DNA of 64,000 nucleotides. Source: Amycolatopsis acidiphila. GTDB lineage: Bacteria; Actinomycetota; Actinomycetes; Mycobacteriales; Pseudonocardiaceae. Shown here piece by piece: positions 45,207 to 55,435 of this stretch. The position numbers were made by a program, and so were the translations under genes. The stretch is from positions 6,758,001 to 6,822,000 of the forward strand of contig NZ_CP090063.1 in NCBI RefSeq assembly GCF_021391495.1, written 5' to 3'. The first letter of the stretch is position 1. Each line of letters opens with the position of its first letter. The notes below the pieces were generated by a model, which saw only the letters and a program-made list of their open reading frames with translations, was not told where the DNA came from and ran no database searches.

Positions 45207-46897
45207 CGGACGTCCTCCTTGCGCAGCTCCGGCACGACGATGCTGTAGTCGGCGCCGGAACCGATGCTGGCCTGTCCGTTGACGGCCTCGCCGCCCGGGG
45301 GTATCAGCGGCAGCGGGAACTCCTCGAACGGCCGGCCCTGGTGCCGCGGCAGCGTCAGCCGGAAGCACGCGCCGAACCCGGGCGCGCCCCACGCCTCGAG
45401 CAGCCCGCCGTGCAGGCGGGCGTCCTCGTGGCTGATCGCGAGCCCGAGCCCGGTGCCGCCGGTGCGCCGGTTGCGCGACGGGTCCGCCCGCCAGAACCGG
45501 TTGAACACCAGGTCGGCCTCGCCGGGCCGCAGGCCGACGCCGTAGTCCCGCACGGTGATCGACACCGCCTGCTCGTTGGCGGCGAGGGTCAGGTGCACCG
45601 GCCTGCCCTCGCTGTGGTCGACGGCGTTGGCCAGCAGGTTGCGCAGGATGCGCTCCACGCGGCGCGCGTCGATCTCGGCGGCGGTCTCGCCCTCGGGCAG
45701 CTCCAGCTCGACCGCGCTGCCCGCGTTGCCCGCGATCACGCGCACCTGCTCGACCGCCCGCCGGGCGATCGGCCCCACGTCGATCAGCTCGGCCGAGAGC
45801 TCCTCGACCCCCGCGTCGAGCCTGCTGATCTCCAGCAGGTCGCCCAGCAGGGCCTCGAACCGGTCGAGCTCGTCGACCAGCAGCTCCGTCGAGCGGGCGA
45901 GCCCGGCCGGGAACTGCTCGCGGGACGCGTGCAGCACGTCGGCCGCCATCCGGACGGTGGTCAGCGGCGTGCGCAGCTCGTGCGAGACGTCCGAGGTGAA
46001 CCGGCGCTGCAGGGTGCCGAACTCCTCGAGCTGGCGGATCTGCCGCTGGATGCTCGCGGCCATCTCGTTGTACGACAGGGCGAGCCGCGACAGATCGTCC
46101 TCGCCCGTCACCGGCAGCCGTTCGTCGAGCTCGCCACCCGCGAACCGCGCGGCGGCGGCCGCGGCCGAGCGGACCGGGCGCACGACCTGCCGGGTGACGA
46201 TGTTGCTGATGCCCGCGAGCAGCATCAGCAGCACCAGCCCGCCGACGAGCAGCGTGTTCTGCACGGTCTGCACCGTGTTCTGCTCCGCCGTCATCGGGAA
46301 CAGCAGGTAGAGCTGGATCGGGCGACCGGTACTGGCCACCGGCGCGCCGACGACCAGGTAGGTCGTGCGCGTGCCGCCGTCCTCCACCGTGTGCGTCTGG
46401 TAGGCGACCTGGTTGGCCTCGGCGAACCGCTCCAGCCCCTCCGGCACCTTCCAGATCGGGCCAGCCGAGTCCGGCGAGCCGGTCCCGCCCGCGGTGAGCA
46501 CCGGCTCGAACGCACCCGCGGCCGAAGCACCCGAGCCCTGGTCGTCCGAGGATGTGCTGGTGATCTTCTTCAGCACGTTCTGCAGCCGGTCGGGCAGCGC
46601 GTCCTGGTCGCTCAACCCGACCAGCTCGCCCTCCGCCGTCGCGACGACCTGCAGGGTCTGCGCGACCGCGGCCTCGCGCTTGGTGTCGGTGAGCCGGGTG
46701 ATGATCTGGTTCTGCAGCACCATGCCCAGCACGAAGACCACCGCCGAGGACAGCGCCAGCGTCGACGCGGTCACCCGGAACTGCAGGGACCGGCGCCAGA
46801 GCACGCCCAAGGCCACCAGGCGTCCGCGGCCGTGGGCGCCGACGCGACGGGCGAGCCGCAGCACCCTGAATGCGAAGGCGATGATCTTCTGCTTCAT
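45203..46897 (-). CDS. mtrB: Sensor histidine kinase MtrB
   Basis: A 564-residue membrane histidine kinase. Two transmembrane segments (about 40-65 and 225-245) flank an extracytoplasmic domain. HAMP follows, then the phosphoacceptor FTSDVSHELRTPLTTVRMA near 304 and an ATPase domain with NLLANAVDHS, DYGVGLRPGE and TGGTGLGLAIS. It pairs with MtrA to control cell wall hydrolases, division and osmotic response. The small gap to mtrA (7 nt) and overlap with lpqB make one operon. Confidence 0.97.
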   Translation of the reverse strand: MKQKIIAFAFRVLRLARRVGAHGRGRLVALGVLWRRSLQFRVTASTLALSSAVVFVLGMVLQNQIITRLTDTKREAAVAQTLQVVATAEGELVGLSDQDALPDRLQNVLKKITSTSSDDQGSGASAAGAFEPVLTAGGTGSPDSAGPIWKVPEGLERFAEANQVAYQTHTVEDGGTRTTYLVVGAPVASTGRPIQLYLLFPMTAEQNTVQTVQNTLLVGGLVLLMLLAGISNIVTRQVVRPVRSAAAAAARFAGGELDERLPVTGEDDLSRLALSYNEMAASIQRQIRQLEEFGTLQRRFTSDVSHELRTPLTTVRMAADVLHASREQFPAGLARSTELLVDELDRFEALLGDLLEISRLDAGVEELSAELIDVGPIARRAVEQVRVIAGNAGSAVELELPEGETAAEIDARRVERILRNLLANAVDHSEGRPVHLTLAANEQAVSITVRDYGVGLRPGEADLVFNRFWRADPSRNRRTGGTGLGLAISHEDARLHGGLLEAWGAPGFGACFRLTLPRHQGRPFEEFPLPLIPPGGEAVNGQASIGSGADYSIVVPELRKEDVR

Positions 46898-46904
46898 GTC
46901 CGGT

Positions 46905-47582
46905 TTACGGCGGGCCGGCCTTGTAGCCCACGCCGCGCACCGTCAGCACGACCTCGGGGTGCTCCGGGTCCTTCTCGACCTTCGAGCGCAGCCGCTGGAC
47001 GTGCACGTTGACCAGCCGGGTGTCGGCGGCGTGCCGGTAGCCCCAGACCTGTTCGAGCAGCACCTCGCGGGTGAACACCTGGCGCGGCTTGCGGGCCAGA
47101 GCCACGAGCAAGTCGAACTCCAGCGGGGTCAGCGGGATGGCCTTGCCCTCGCGGGTCACCTCGTGGCCGGGCACGTCGATCGCCAGGTCACCGATGGTCA
47201 GCGACTCGGCGGGCTCGGCCTCGGTGCGGCGCAGGCGGGCACGGACCCGGGCGACGAGCTCCTTCGGCTTGAACGGCTTCACGACGTAGTCGTCGGCACC
47301 GGACTCCAGGCCGAGCACTATGTCGACGGTGTCGCTCTTGGCCGTCAGCATGACGATGGGCACGCCGGACTCGGCGCGGATCGCCTTGCACACGTCGATG
47401 CCGTTCATCCCGGGCAGCATCAGGTCCAGCAGGACCAGATCCGGTTTCAGGTCTCTGAGCGCGGGCAGCGCGCGAGAGCCGTCGGCGACGACGGCGGTAT
47501 CGAATCCCTCGCCACGGAGCACGATGGTGAGCATCTCTGCGAGCGCAGGGTCGTCGTCGACCACCAGGACGCGTGCCTTCAT
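46905..47582 (-). CDS. mtrA: Response regulator MtrA
   Basis: A 225-residue OmpR/PhoB-type response regulator. Acidic residues in VVDDDP, phosphoacceptor Asp53 in LLDLMLPGMNG, VMLTAK and VKPFKPKELVARV form the receiver. The winged helix has LTPLEFDLLVALARKPRQVF and DTRLVNVHVQRLRSKVE. ATG 47582 gives the conserved MKARVLVVDDD start; an upstream GTG is possible. No clear ribosome binding site is present. First gene of the mtrA-mtrB-lpqB operon, with tmk upstream. Confidence 0.97.
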   Translation of the reverse strand: MKARVLVVDDDPALAEMLTIVLRGEGFDTAVVADGSRALPALRDLKPDLVLLDLMLPGMNGIDVCKAIRAESGVPIVMLTAKSDTVDIVLGLESGADDYVVKPFKPKELVARVRARLRRTEAEPAESLTIGDLAIDVPGHEVTREGKAIPLTPLEFDLLVALARKPRQVFTREVLLEQVWGYRHAADTRLVNVHVQRLRSKVEKDPEHPEVVLTVRGVGYKAGPP

Positions 47583-47653
47583 GACCACATATTCGCACTA
47601 CGGACACCGTTCGTGACTCCCGACCCGGTATCCGATGGCAAGATCGATGCAGC

Positions 47654-48301
47654 TTAGCCCGGATGGACCAGTAACCGGGCCAGTTCGGTGGCGTCGGAAC
47701 CGGCAGTGCCGTCGACCACGTGCCAGCGTGAGAGCCAGGCCCCGGCCGCGAGCTGGTCGTACACCCGTGCGCAGCGGACCTGGAGATCGTCGTCGGATTC
47801 GAAGGCGTCCTTGGCCCGGTCCGCGTCGGCCTTCGCGCGCCGCTCGGCCCGCTCCGCGGCGACCTCGGGACTGACCCGGAGCAGGATCTGCGCGTCCGGC
47901 ACCGGCAGGCCGAACCGGGCGATCTCCAGCTCGCGCACCCACCGGACGAACTCGCCGTGCGCGTCCTGGTGAAGGCGGGCGGCGCCGTAGGCGGCGTTGG
48001 AGGCGACGTACCGGTCGAGCAGGACGAAGTCGGAGAGCGCCATGTCGTTCGCGATGACGTCGCGGGCGCCGCGGCGGTCGAGCGCGTAGAGCAGGCCCAT
48101 GCCGTAGACGGAGTCGGCGAGGTCGCCGTGGCCGCGGTGCAGTGCCTCGCGGACCAGGTCGGCGTGCACGCTCTCGCCGTAACGGGGGAAGGCCAGTGTC
48201 GTGACGCTCCTGCCCAGGTTGCGCAGGGCCTTGGTGAGCGCCTCGGTGAGCGTGCGCTTGCCCGCGCCGTCGAGGCCCTCGATGACTACCAGTCGTCCCA
48301 C
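47654..48301 (-). CDS. tmk: Thymidylate kinase
   Basis: A 215-residue dTMP kinase for dTTP synthesis. The P-loop reads EGLDGAGKRT (residues 8-17), with Arg in place of the usual Ser before Thr. The DR motif is LLDRYVASNAAYGAARL, and the lid region has RAERRAKADADRAKD. It follows the mycobacterial rather than the E. coli pattern. GTG 48301 has TACCCT 7 nt upstream, a leaderless arrangement. It lies just before mtrA on the same strand. Confidence 0.94.
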   Translation of the reverse strand: MGRLVVIEGLDGAGKRTLTEALTKALRNLGRSVTTLAFPRYGESVHADLVREALHRGHGDLADSVYGMGLLYALDRRGARDVIANDMALSDFVLLDRYVASNAAYGAARLHQDAHGEFVRWVRELEIARFGLPVPDAQILLRVSPEVAAERAERRAKADADRAKDAFESDDDLQVRCARVYDQLAAGAWLSRWHVVDGTAGSDATELARLLVHPG

Positions 48302-48308
48302 GGTGGGG

Positions 48309-48314
48309 AGGGTA
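48309..48314 (-). promoter_or_regulatory. -10 box TACCCT, leaderless start of tmk
   Basis: On the minus strand TACCCT is followed after 7 nt by the tmk GTG. No ribosome binding site is seen. Confidence 0.6.
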
Positions 48315-48324
48315 ACGGGGCTGG

Positions 48325-48768
48325 TCAGTGCACCTCGAGGCCGTGCGCCTTGGCGGCTTCGGCCTGCCGCTGGTCGCGAGTGACCAGCGCGACCGGTTCG
48401 CCGGAGGTCAACGGTGCCGTTTCGTGCAGCGCGACGGCGAGGTGGATAGCGTCGAGCGTCCGGAGGGGATGGTTCTCGGTGACCAACCGCCGCGCCGCGG
48501 GCATGATGCGAGAAGCGACCAAGGGGATCAGTCCGAGCAGGCCGGATCGTGCGTCCTCGTCGAACTGGTCGAGGAACGCGCGTCCGTCGGGGATCCGCCC
48601 TGCCCGTTTGGCCGCAGTGACCGCGCTGGCGAACTCGACCCTCGTCAGTTCGCTCGTCAGCACCCGGTTCTTCCCGGAGAGCAGGAACTCACGGAGGGCA
48701 GCGTGCTCGGGTTCGTCGGCGAAGTACGCACTGACGACAGCGCTCGTGTCCGCGTAGACAGCGCTCAC
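48325..48768 (-). CDS. vapC: VapC-type PIN-domain toxin
   Basis: A 147-residue PIN ribonuclease toxin. The acidic metal-binding residues are visible: Asp7 in VYADTSAVV, Glu45 in ELTRVEFASA, Asp106 in RTLDAIHLAVAL and Asp132 in LVTRDQRQ. VapC toxins cut tRNA or rRNA when free of antitoxin. GTG 48768 overlaps the vapB stop (GTGA). The pair lies between tmk and ahcY, which are adjacent in M. tuberculosis, so it is an insertion there. Confidence 0.93.
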   Translation of the reverse strand: MSAVYADTSAVVSAYFADEPEHAALREFLLSGKNRVLTSELTRVEFASAVTAAKRAGRIPDGRAFLDQFDEDARSGLLGLIPLVASRIMPAARRLVTENHPLRTLDAIHLAVALHETAPLTSGEPVALVTRDQRQAEAAKAHGLEVH

Positions 48769-49055
48769 CACTCGCCTCGCGTCCAGTCCAGCGCTTCGCT
48801 CACGGACGTGCCCCAGCCCGCCGACATCCGCTCCAGCTCGTCGTGTCCGAGCGCGGCTCCGTCCGGCTCGAAGGTGACGAGCTTGCCTTCGGCCACCAGC
48901 CGCCGGTGCCACTCCCGCGGCGGCTCTGGCTGATCGACTCCGGCGCGCAACCACTCGGCCGCCAGCTCGTTGACGCTGCGCCCTTCGACCTCGGCTCTCG
49001 CCTTCAGCCGGGCGTGCAACTCCCGGTCGATGCGAAGGATCAATTGCTGCTTCAC
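48765..49055 (-). CDS. vapB: VapB-type antitoxin
   Basis: A 96-residue antitoxin. The N-terminal QQLILRIDRELHARLKARAE and GRSVNELAAEWLRAGV form a ribbon-helix-helix DNA-binding domain. The C-terminal part (from about 50) with WGTSVSEALDWTRGEW should bind and block VapC. GTG 49055 lies 6 nt after a TAGCAT -10 box and within reach of a perfect inverted repeat, so the operon is probably leaderless and autorepressed. Confidence 0.92.
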   Translation of the reverse strand: MKQQLILRIDRELHARLKARAEVEGRSVNELAAEWLRAGVDQPEPPREWHRRLVAEGKLVTFEPDGAALGHDELERMSAGWGTSVSEALDWTRGEW

Positions 49056-49061
49056 ACCGCG

Positions 49062-49067
49062 ATGCTA
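49062..49067 (-). promoter_or_regulatory. -10 box TAGCAT of vapBC
   Basis: On the minus strand TAGCAT is 6 nt before the vapB GTG. It lies inside the inverted repeat below. Confidence 0.6.
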
Positions 49068-49091
49068 TCACCAGCAACCGTTGTGATAGCA
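49063..49091. promoter_or_regulatory. vapBC operator candidate
   Basis: TGCTATCAC (49063-49071) and GTGATAGCA (49083-49091) are perfect 9-bp inverted repeats with an 11-nt spacer. They cover the -10 box and the upstream promoter region of vapB, as expected for VapBC autorepression. Confidence 0.75.
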
Positions 49092-49111
49092 CCGCAGTGG
49101 AACGGGCTGCC

Positions 49112-50584
<1,473 letters not shown>

Positions 50585-50669
50585 AGGGCATTTCCTCCAT
50601 GGATCGGTGACACCTGAACAGTACCGTTGTCGGTTCATTCCGTTACACCCTCGCGAAGGAGACAGCCAC

Positions 50670-52979
50670 GTGCCGATCCCTGGCCCGGAAACCCGGATCG
50701 TCGAGCTGCGTGTACCCGGCGTCACCGGCACCACCGGGGAGGCGCTGCTGGACGCGGTGAGCACGGTCGAGGTCGCGGGTGACGGGGTGGGACGGGTGAT
50801 CCGCCCGTCCGACCGGTTGCGCCGCCCGGCGCCGGGCCCGGTGCTGCAGGCGCTGGGCCGTTCGGTGCCGCGCACCCTCGAGGGCTACCTGTGGGGCTCG
50901 ATGACGTCCGGCGGCGCCGCGAAGGCGACGTGGGCGTTGTTGTTCCCTTTCTCACTCTCGAATGTGGCCCATTGGATGCTGCCGCCGGTCCCGGAGGGCA
51001 GCCGCGCGGCCGCCGCGCTGGGCGTCGTGTGCCGGGGCCTGCTGCGCATCGCCGGGCTGCTGCTGACGATGCTGCTCGTCGGGCAGCTCGCGGTGATCGC
51101 GCTCGACCTGTTCGCGACGCAGTGCCTCGCGCCCGGTTCGGCCTGCCTGCCCGCGGTGCCCGAGCGCCTGCGGGAGCTGACGGTCCTGCGCACGGTCGCC
51201 GGACTGGTGCCGCTGGCGCTGGTGATCTTCGTGTTGTACCGGGTTTCCGGCACCCGCTGGAACGTGACCTGCGAGGACATCTCCGCCCGGCGCGGTTCCC
51301 TGCCCGGTGACACCGTGCGCGGCGGGACCGATTCGCCGGCACTGCGCTGCCTGCACACGGTGGGCGCGCTGGCCACGGTCGCGCTGCTGGCACTCGGCGG
51401 CCCGTTCCGGGTGCCCGGCGCGCTGCCGGAGCTGGTGGTCTGGATCTGTGCGCTCGCGCTCGTGCTGACGACGCTGCTCACCGCCGCCGCCGGGGTCCGC
51501 TCGCTGCACCGATGGGCGCGCCGGAGCGTACTGGCCTTCGCGATGCTGGTGCCGGGCGCGGCCGCCGCGTTCCGGCCCGAGCTGCCCGCCGGTTCGGACG
51601 CGACCGTGCAGGCACTCGGCGGGGTGTCGCTGGTGGTACTGGCGCTGTTCGCGCTCCTGCTCGTGCCGGCCGCGCTCCTCGCCCGGCGCACCTGGCGGGA
51701 CCAGCCGAAACGGCTGCGCCCGTGGCTCGGCGGCTGGGCAGCCGCACCGGTGCTGGCGCTGTCGGTGCTGCTCGGTGGCGGGTTCGGCGCCGGGCTCGCG
51801 ATCGCGCTGCGGCGCCTGGCCGGGGCGTCGGCGCTGCGGCTGCCGGACAGCTACACCCCGGTCACCGTGCTGTGGGGCGGCGGCCTGCTGCTGGCCGGGT
51901 TGCTGGCGCTGATCGGGTTCGCCGTCGCCGTGCCGCTGCGGCGGCGTCGCCGCGGAGTGCCGGAGATCGTGCGGATGCTGCAGGACAACAGCGGTGACGA
52001 GAAGGCCGCCGCGGCCGCGTGGGCGCGGTCGGCATGGGAACGACGGCACCTGCACCACCTGGCGTTCGGGGTGATCTTCGGGATGTCCGTGGCCGCGGCC
52101 GCGCTGCTCGTGGCGCAGTTCGGCTTCCACGTCAGACCGGGCTGGCTCGACCCGCTGTCCGCGCTCGGGGTGTTCACCCTGGGCGCGATGGCCGTCGGGC
52201 TGCTGCGCGTGGTCTACACCGCGGCCACGAAACCCGGGCGCAACCGGCACCTCGGCGCGCTCGCGGACCTCGTGTGCTTCTGGCCGCGCGCGGCGCATCC
52301 GGCGGTGCCGCCGTGTTACGCGCTGAAGGTCGTGCCCGAACTGGCCGCCCGCGCGAAGGAGCACCTCGCCGAGCCCAGCACGCGCGTCGTGCTCGGCGGG
52401 CACAACGTCGGCAGCCTCCTCGCGCTGATCGCCACCGCGCGGCTCGTGCACGGCCTGTCGGAGAGCGAGCGTGAACGCATCGGCCTGCTCACCGCCGGTT
52501 CGCCCTTGCAGTGGGGCTATCAGCGAGCGTTTCCGGCGGTGCTGCCGCAGGACACGCTGGCCGCGTTGTACGGCGAGCTGAACGGCCGGTGGCGTGGCCT
52601 CGCCCGCGGCACCGACATCTTCGGCGGGGGCGTCACGACGTGGCGGCACGAGGTCGTCGACGGCGAGCTGCGCGGCATCGGGTTCCTGCCCACCGGCGAG
52701 GTCGGCGAGGTGGGTCCCGCCCTGCCCGGCCCGACCGGGGCGCTCGTCCTGGGCGGGGACCACTGGCTGCCCGATCCGATCCGGAACACCCCCGGCACCC
52801 ACCGCTGGGCGGCAGGCGTGCTCGGGCACGGCGACTACGAGATCGACCCGGAATGGGACCGAGCCGTGGCGATGGCCGCCGGGCTCGAGTTCTCCGACCG
52901 GCCCTCGACGCGGCCGTTCGGCGAGCAGGTGCCGTTGTTCCCGGACCTACCCCGGTTCAACCTGAACCTCGCCCGGTGA
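50670..52979 (+). CDS. Polytopic membrane protein with degenerate hydrolase-like motifs
   Basis: A 769-residue protein I cannot name. It starts [21 protein letters not shown], which looks like the HGxxGTxPExxL opening of actinobacterial lipase-like membrane proteins with Pro in place of His. About ten hydrophobic segments follow (near 110-150, 185-205, 235-290, 305-330, 345-415, 460-510). A cytoplasmic region of about 240 residues contains [20 protein letters not shown], a nucleophile-elbow pattern with Asn where Ser is expected. GTG 50670 has AAGGAG at 8 nt. It lies 86 nt from ahcY, divergently. Function unknown; probably not a working hydrolase. Confidence 0.8.
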   Translation: MPIPGPETRIVELRVPGVTGTTGEALLDAVSTVEVAGDGVGRVIRPSDRLRRPAPGPVLQALGRSVPRTLEGYLWGSMTSGGAAKATWALLFPFSLSNVAHWMLPPVPEGSRAAAALGVVCRGLLRIAGLLLTMLLVGQLAVIALDLFATQCLAPGSACLPAVPERLRELTVLRTVAGLVPLALVIFVLYRVSGTRWNVTCEDISARRGSLPGDTVRGGTDSPALRCLHTVGALATVALLALGGPFRVPGALPELVVWICALALVLTTLLTAAAGVRSLHRWARRSVLAFAMLVPGAAAAFRPELPAGSDATVQALGGVSLVVLALFALLLVPAALLARRTWRDQPKRLRPWLGGWAAAPVLALSVLLGGGFGAGLAIALRRLAGASALRLPDSYTPVTVLWGGGLLLAGLLALIGFAVAVPLRRRRRGVPEIVRMLQDNSGDEKAAAAAWARSAWERRHLHHLAFGVIFGMSVAAAALLVAQFGFHVRPGWLDPLSALGVFTLGAMAVGLLRVVYTAATKPGRNRHLGALADLVCFWPRAAHPAVPPCYALKVVPELAARAKEHLAEPSTRVVLGGHNVGSLLALIATARLVHGLSESERERIGLLTAGSPLQWGYQRAFPAVLPQDTLAALYGELNGRWRGLARGTDIFGGGVTTWRHEVVDGELRGIGFLPTGEVGEVGPALPGPTGALVLGGDHWLPDPIRNTPGTHRWAAGVLGHGDYEIDPEWDRAVAMAAGLEFSDRPSTRPFGEQVPLFPDLPRFNLNLAR

Positions 52980-52993
52980 TCCAGAGTGGGACC

Positions 52994-53863
52994 ATGCGCA
53001 TCGGTATCGGCATCCCGAACACCGTTCCCGGCACGACCGGCCCCCTGATCCTGGACTGGGCGCGGCGCGCGGAGGAGCGCGGCTTCGCCTTCGTCTCCAC
53101 GATCGGCCGCGTCGGCTACCCGTCGTACGACTCGCTGACCGCGCTCGCCGCCGTCGCGGGCGCGACGAGCAGGATCGGCCTGGTCACCAACGCCGTGCTG
53201 GGCCCGACCTACCCCGACGCGGTGCTCGCGAAGATCACCATGACGGTCGCCCAGCTGTCCGGCGGACGGCTCACCCTCGGCCTCGGCGTGGGCGCCCGCG
53301 AGTCCGACTACCTGCCGGCGGAACGCGAGTTCGCCGGCCGCGGCGCGGCGTTCGACCGGCAGCTGGAGCTGCTGCACCGGGCGTGGCGGGGCGATCCCGT
53401 CGCGGCCGGGGACTTCCCCGGCGAGCAGCGCCCGGTCGCCCCGCCCGGCGCGGACATCCCGGTCCTGATCGGCGGGCACGGCAACCGGGCCGTGCGCCGG
53501 ACCGCCCGGTGGGGCGCGGGCTGGACGGGCGCGGGCGGCGGCCCGCGGCGGGCCGAGCCGACGATCAAGGAGATCCGGCAGGCGTGGCAGGACGCGGGCC
53601 GCGAGGGCGAACCGCGCCTGCTGGGCCTCGCCTACTTCTCCACCGACGACAGCAAGGCCGACGAGTCCGACCGCTATCTGCGCTCGTACTACGCCTACGC
53701 GGGCGACCACGCGAACACGATCGCCGAGGGCGCGGTCCGCACCCCCGGCGAGATCCGTGGCATCCTGCGGGACTTCGAGGCGGTCGGCATGAACGAGCTG
53801 ACCTTCACGCCGACGCTCGCCGACGTCGCCGAGGTGGACCGGCTAGCCGACCTGCTCCGCTGA
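52994..53863 (+). CDS. LLM-class F420/flavin-dependent oxidoreductase
   Basis: A 289-residue TIM-barrel luciferase-like monooxygenase family protein. RIGIGIPNTVPGT at the start, GLVTNAVLGPTYPDAVLAK, SGGRLTLGLGVGARESDY and IPVLIGGHGNRAVRRTARW are conserved. Actinobacterial members usually use coenzyme F420 or FMN; the substrate is unknown. ATG 52994 follows GTGGGA. Its 3' end overlaps the convergent permease gene by 21 nt. Confidence 0.9.
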   Translation: MRIGIGIPNTVPGTTGPLILDWARRAEERGFAFVSTIGRVGYPSYDSLTALAAVAGATSRIGLVTNAVLGPTYPDAVLAKITMTVAQLSGGRLTLGLGVGARESDYLPAEREFAGRGAAFDRQLELLHRAWRGDPVAAGDFPGEQRPVAPPGADIPVLIGGHGNRAVRRTARWGAGWTGAGGGPRRAEPTIKEIRQAWQDAGREGEPRLLGLAYFSTDDSKADESDRYLRSYYAYAGDHANTIAEGAVRTPGEIRGILRDFEAVGMNELTFTPTLADVAEVDRLADLLR

Positions 53864-55348
53864 GGCGCGCTTGCCCAGCAAGGAGTGCCGGCGGCCGTAG
53901 GAGAAGTAGATCACCACGCCGACGATCATCCAGGCGACGAACCGGAGCCAGGTCAGCACGGTCAGGTTCAGCATGAGCCACACGCAGGCCAGGATCGCCA
54001 GGATCGGGATCAGCGGTACCGCGGGCACCTTGAACGCGCGCGGCAGCTCCGGATGCGTCCGGCGCAGCACCAGCACACCGGCGGAGACCAGCACGAACGC
54101 GAACAACGTGCCGACGTTGACCATCTCCTCCAGCTTGTCGGCCGGGAAGAAGGTCGCCGCGGCCGCGACCAGCACGCCGACCAGGATCGTGGCGCGCGCC
54201 GGGGTGCCCTGCTCTCCGGTGCGCGCGAGCTTGCGCGGCAGCAGGCCGTCGCGCGACATCGCGAACAGCACCCGGACCTGGCCGAGCATCAGCACCATCA
54301 CGACCGTGGTCAGGCCCGCGAGTGCGCCCACGGAGATCACGTTGGCGGCCCAGTCGACGCCGTTGGCGGAGAACGCGGTGGCGAGCGTCTTGTGGCTGCC
54401 GTCGCCGGCCTTCGTGGCGAGCTCGGTGTAGGGCACCATGCCGACCACGACGAGCGAGACGGCGACGTACAGCACGGTCACGATCGCCAGCGAGCCGAAG
54501 ATGCCGCGGGGCACCGAGCGCTGCGGGTTCTTGGTCTCCTCCGCGGTGGTGGCGACGATGTCGAAGCCGATGAACGCGAAGAACACCAGCGAGGCACCGG
54601 CCAGCAGGCCGAACGCGCCGAACGAGCTGCTGCCCACGCCCGCGACGAGCGAGAACAGCGACTGGTTCACACCGGTCTCGCCGGAGCTGGAGTCCGCGCC
54701 AGGCGGGATGAACGGGTGGTAGTTCGCGCCCTTGATGTAGAAGATGCCGAGCACGATGACGAACAGCACGATCAGCACCTTGACCGCGGTGATCACCATC
54801 GACACGCGCGAGGACAGCTTGGTGCCGATCGCCAGCACGACGGTGAGCACGGCGACGAGCAGGAGCGCACCCCAGTCCACCTGGAGGCCGCCGAGGGAGA
54901 AGGTCGTCTTCGCGCCGTCGCCGAAGAGGTAGCCGAGCACGGTCTCCAGGTAGACCGACCAGCCCTTGGCGACCGCGGCCGCGCCGACGGCCAGCTCCAG
55001 CACCAGGTCCCAGCCGATGATCCAGGCCATGAACTCGCCGAAGGTGGCGTAGGAGAAGGTGTAAGCGCTTCCCGCGACGGGCACCGTGGAGGCGAACTCC
55101 GCGTAGCAGAGTGCGGCGAGGCCACATGCAATCGCGGCGAACACGAACGCGAGCGAGACCGACGGCCCGGCGTAGTCGCCCGCGGTGCGCGCGGTGAGGG
55201 TGAAGATCCCCGCCCCGATCACGACCGCGACCCCGAAGACGGTCAGATCCCACGCGGAGAGGCTGCGCCGCAACCTCGTTTCCGGCTCATCGGTGTCCTT
55301 AATGGACTGCTCGATGGACTTCGTCCGCCACAACCCGTTGCCTGGCAA
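53843..55348 (-). CDS. APC-family cationic amino acid permease
   Basis: A 501-residue amino acid transporter of the APC superfamily, CAT-like. About 12-13 hydrophobic segments. The diagnostic GVAVVIGAGIFTLTARTAGD lies in the first helix; ALCYAEFASTVPVAGSAYTF in the third, and SLVFFAFIGFDIVATTAEE in the middle. Its location between ahcY and manA matches M. tuberculosis Rv3253c. The start is TTG 55348 with GGAGGAGCG upstream. Confidence 0.92.
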   Translation of the reverse strand: MPGNGLWRTKSIEQSIKDTDEPETRLRRSLSAWDLTVFGVAVVIGAGIFTLTARTAGDYAGPSVSLAFVFAAIACGLAALCYAEFASTVPVAGSAYTFSYATFGEFMAWIIGWDLVLELAVGAAAVAKGWSVYLETVLGYLFGDGAKTTFSLGGLQVDWGALLLVAVLTVVLAIGTKLSSRVSMVITAVKVLIVLFVIVLGIFYIKGANYHPFIPPGADSSSGETGVNQSLFSLVAGVGSSSFGAFGLLAGASLVFFAFIGFDIVATTAEETKNPQRSVPRGIFGSLAIVTVLYVAVSLVVVGMVPYTELATKAGDGSHKTLATAFSANGVDWAANVISVGALAGLTTVVMVLMLGQVRVLFAMSRDGLLPRKLARTGEQGTPARATILVGVLVAAAATFFPADKLEEMVNVGTLFAFVLVSAGVLVLRRTHPELPRAFKVPAVPLIPILAILACVWLMLNLTVLTWLRFVAWMIVGVVIYFSYGRRHSLLGKRASAEQVG

Positions 55349-55435
55349 GGTCGCTCCTCCCGGTGCCCCTGGATCTCAGGTCCGGTTGGTCACGATAACT
55401 CGACTGAGTGAAAGCGGCGAATCGGGCGGGGTGCC

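Noticed and set aside
50585..50669. SAH riboswitch upstream of ahcY
   Set aside because: The 85-nt gap is too short and shows no conserved pseudoknot; a plain ribosome binding site is present.
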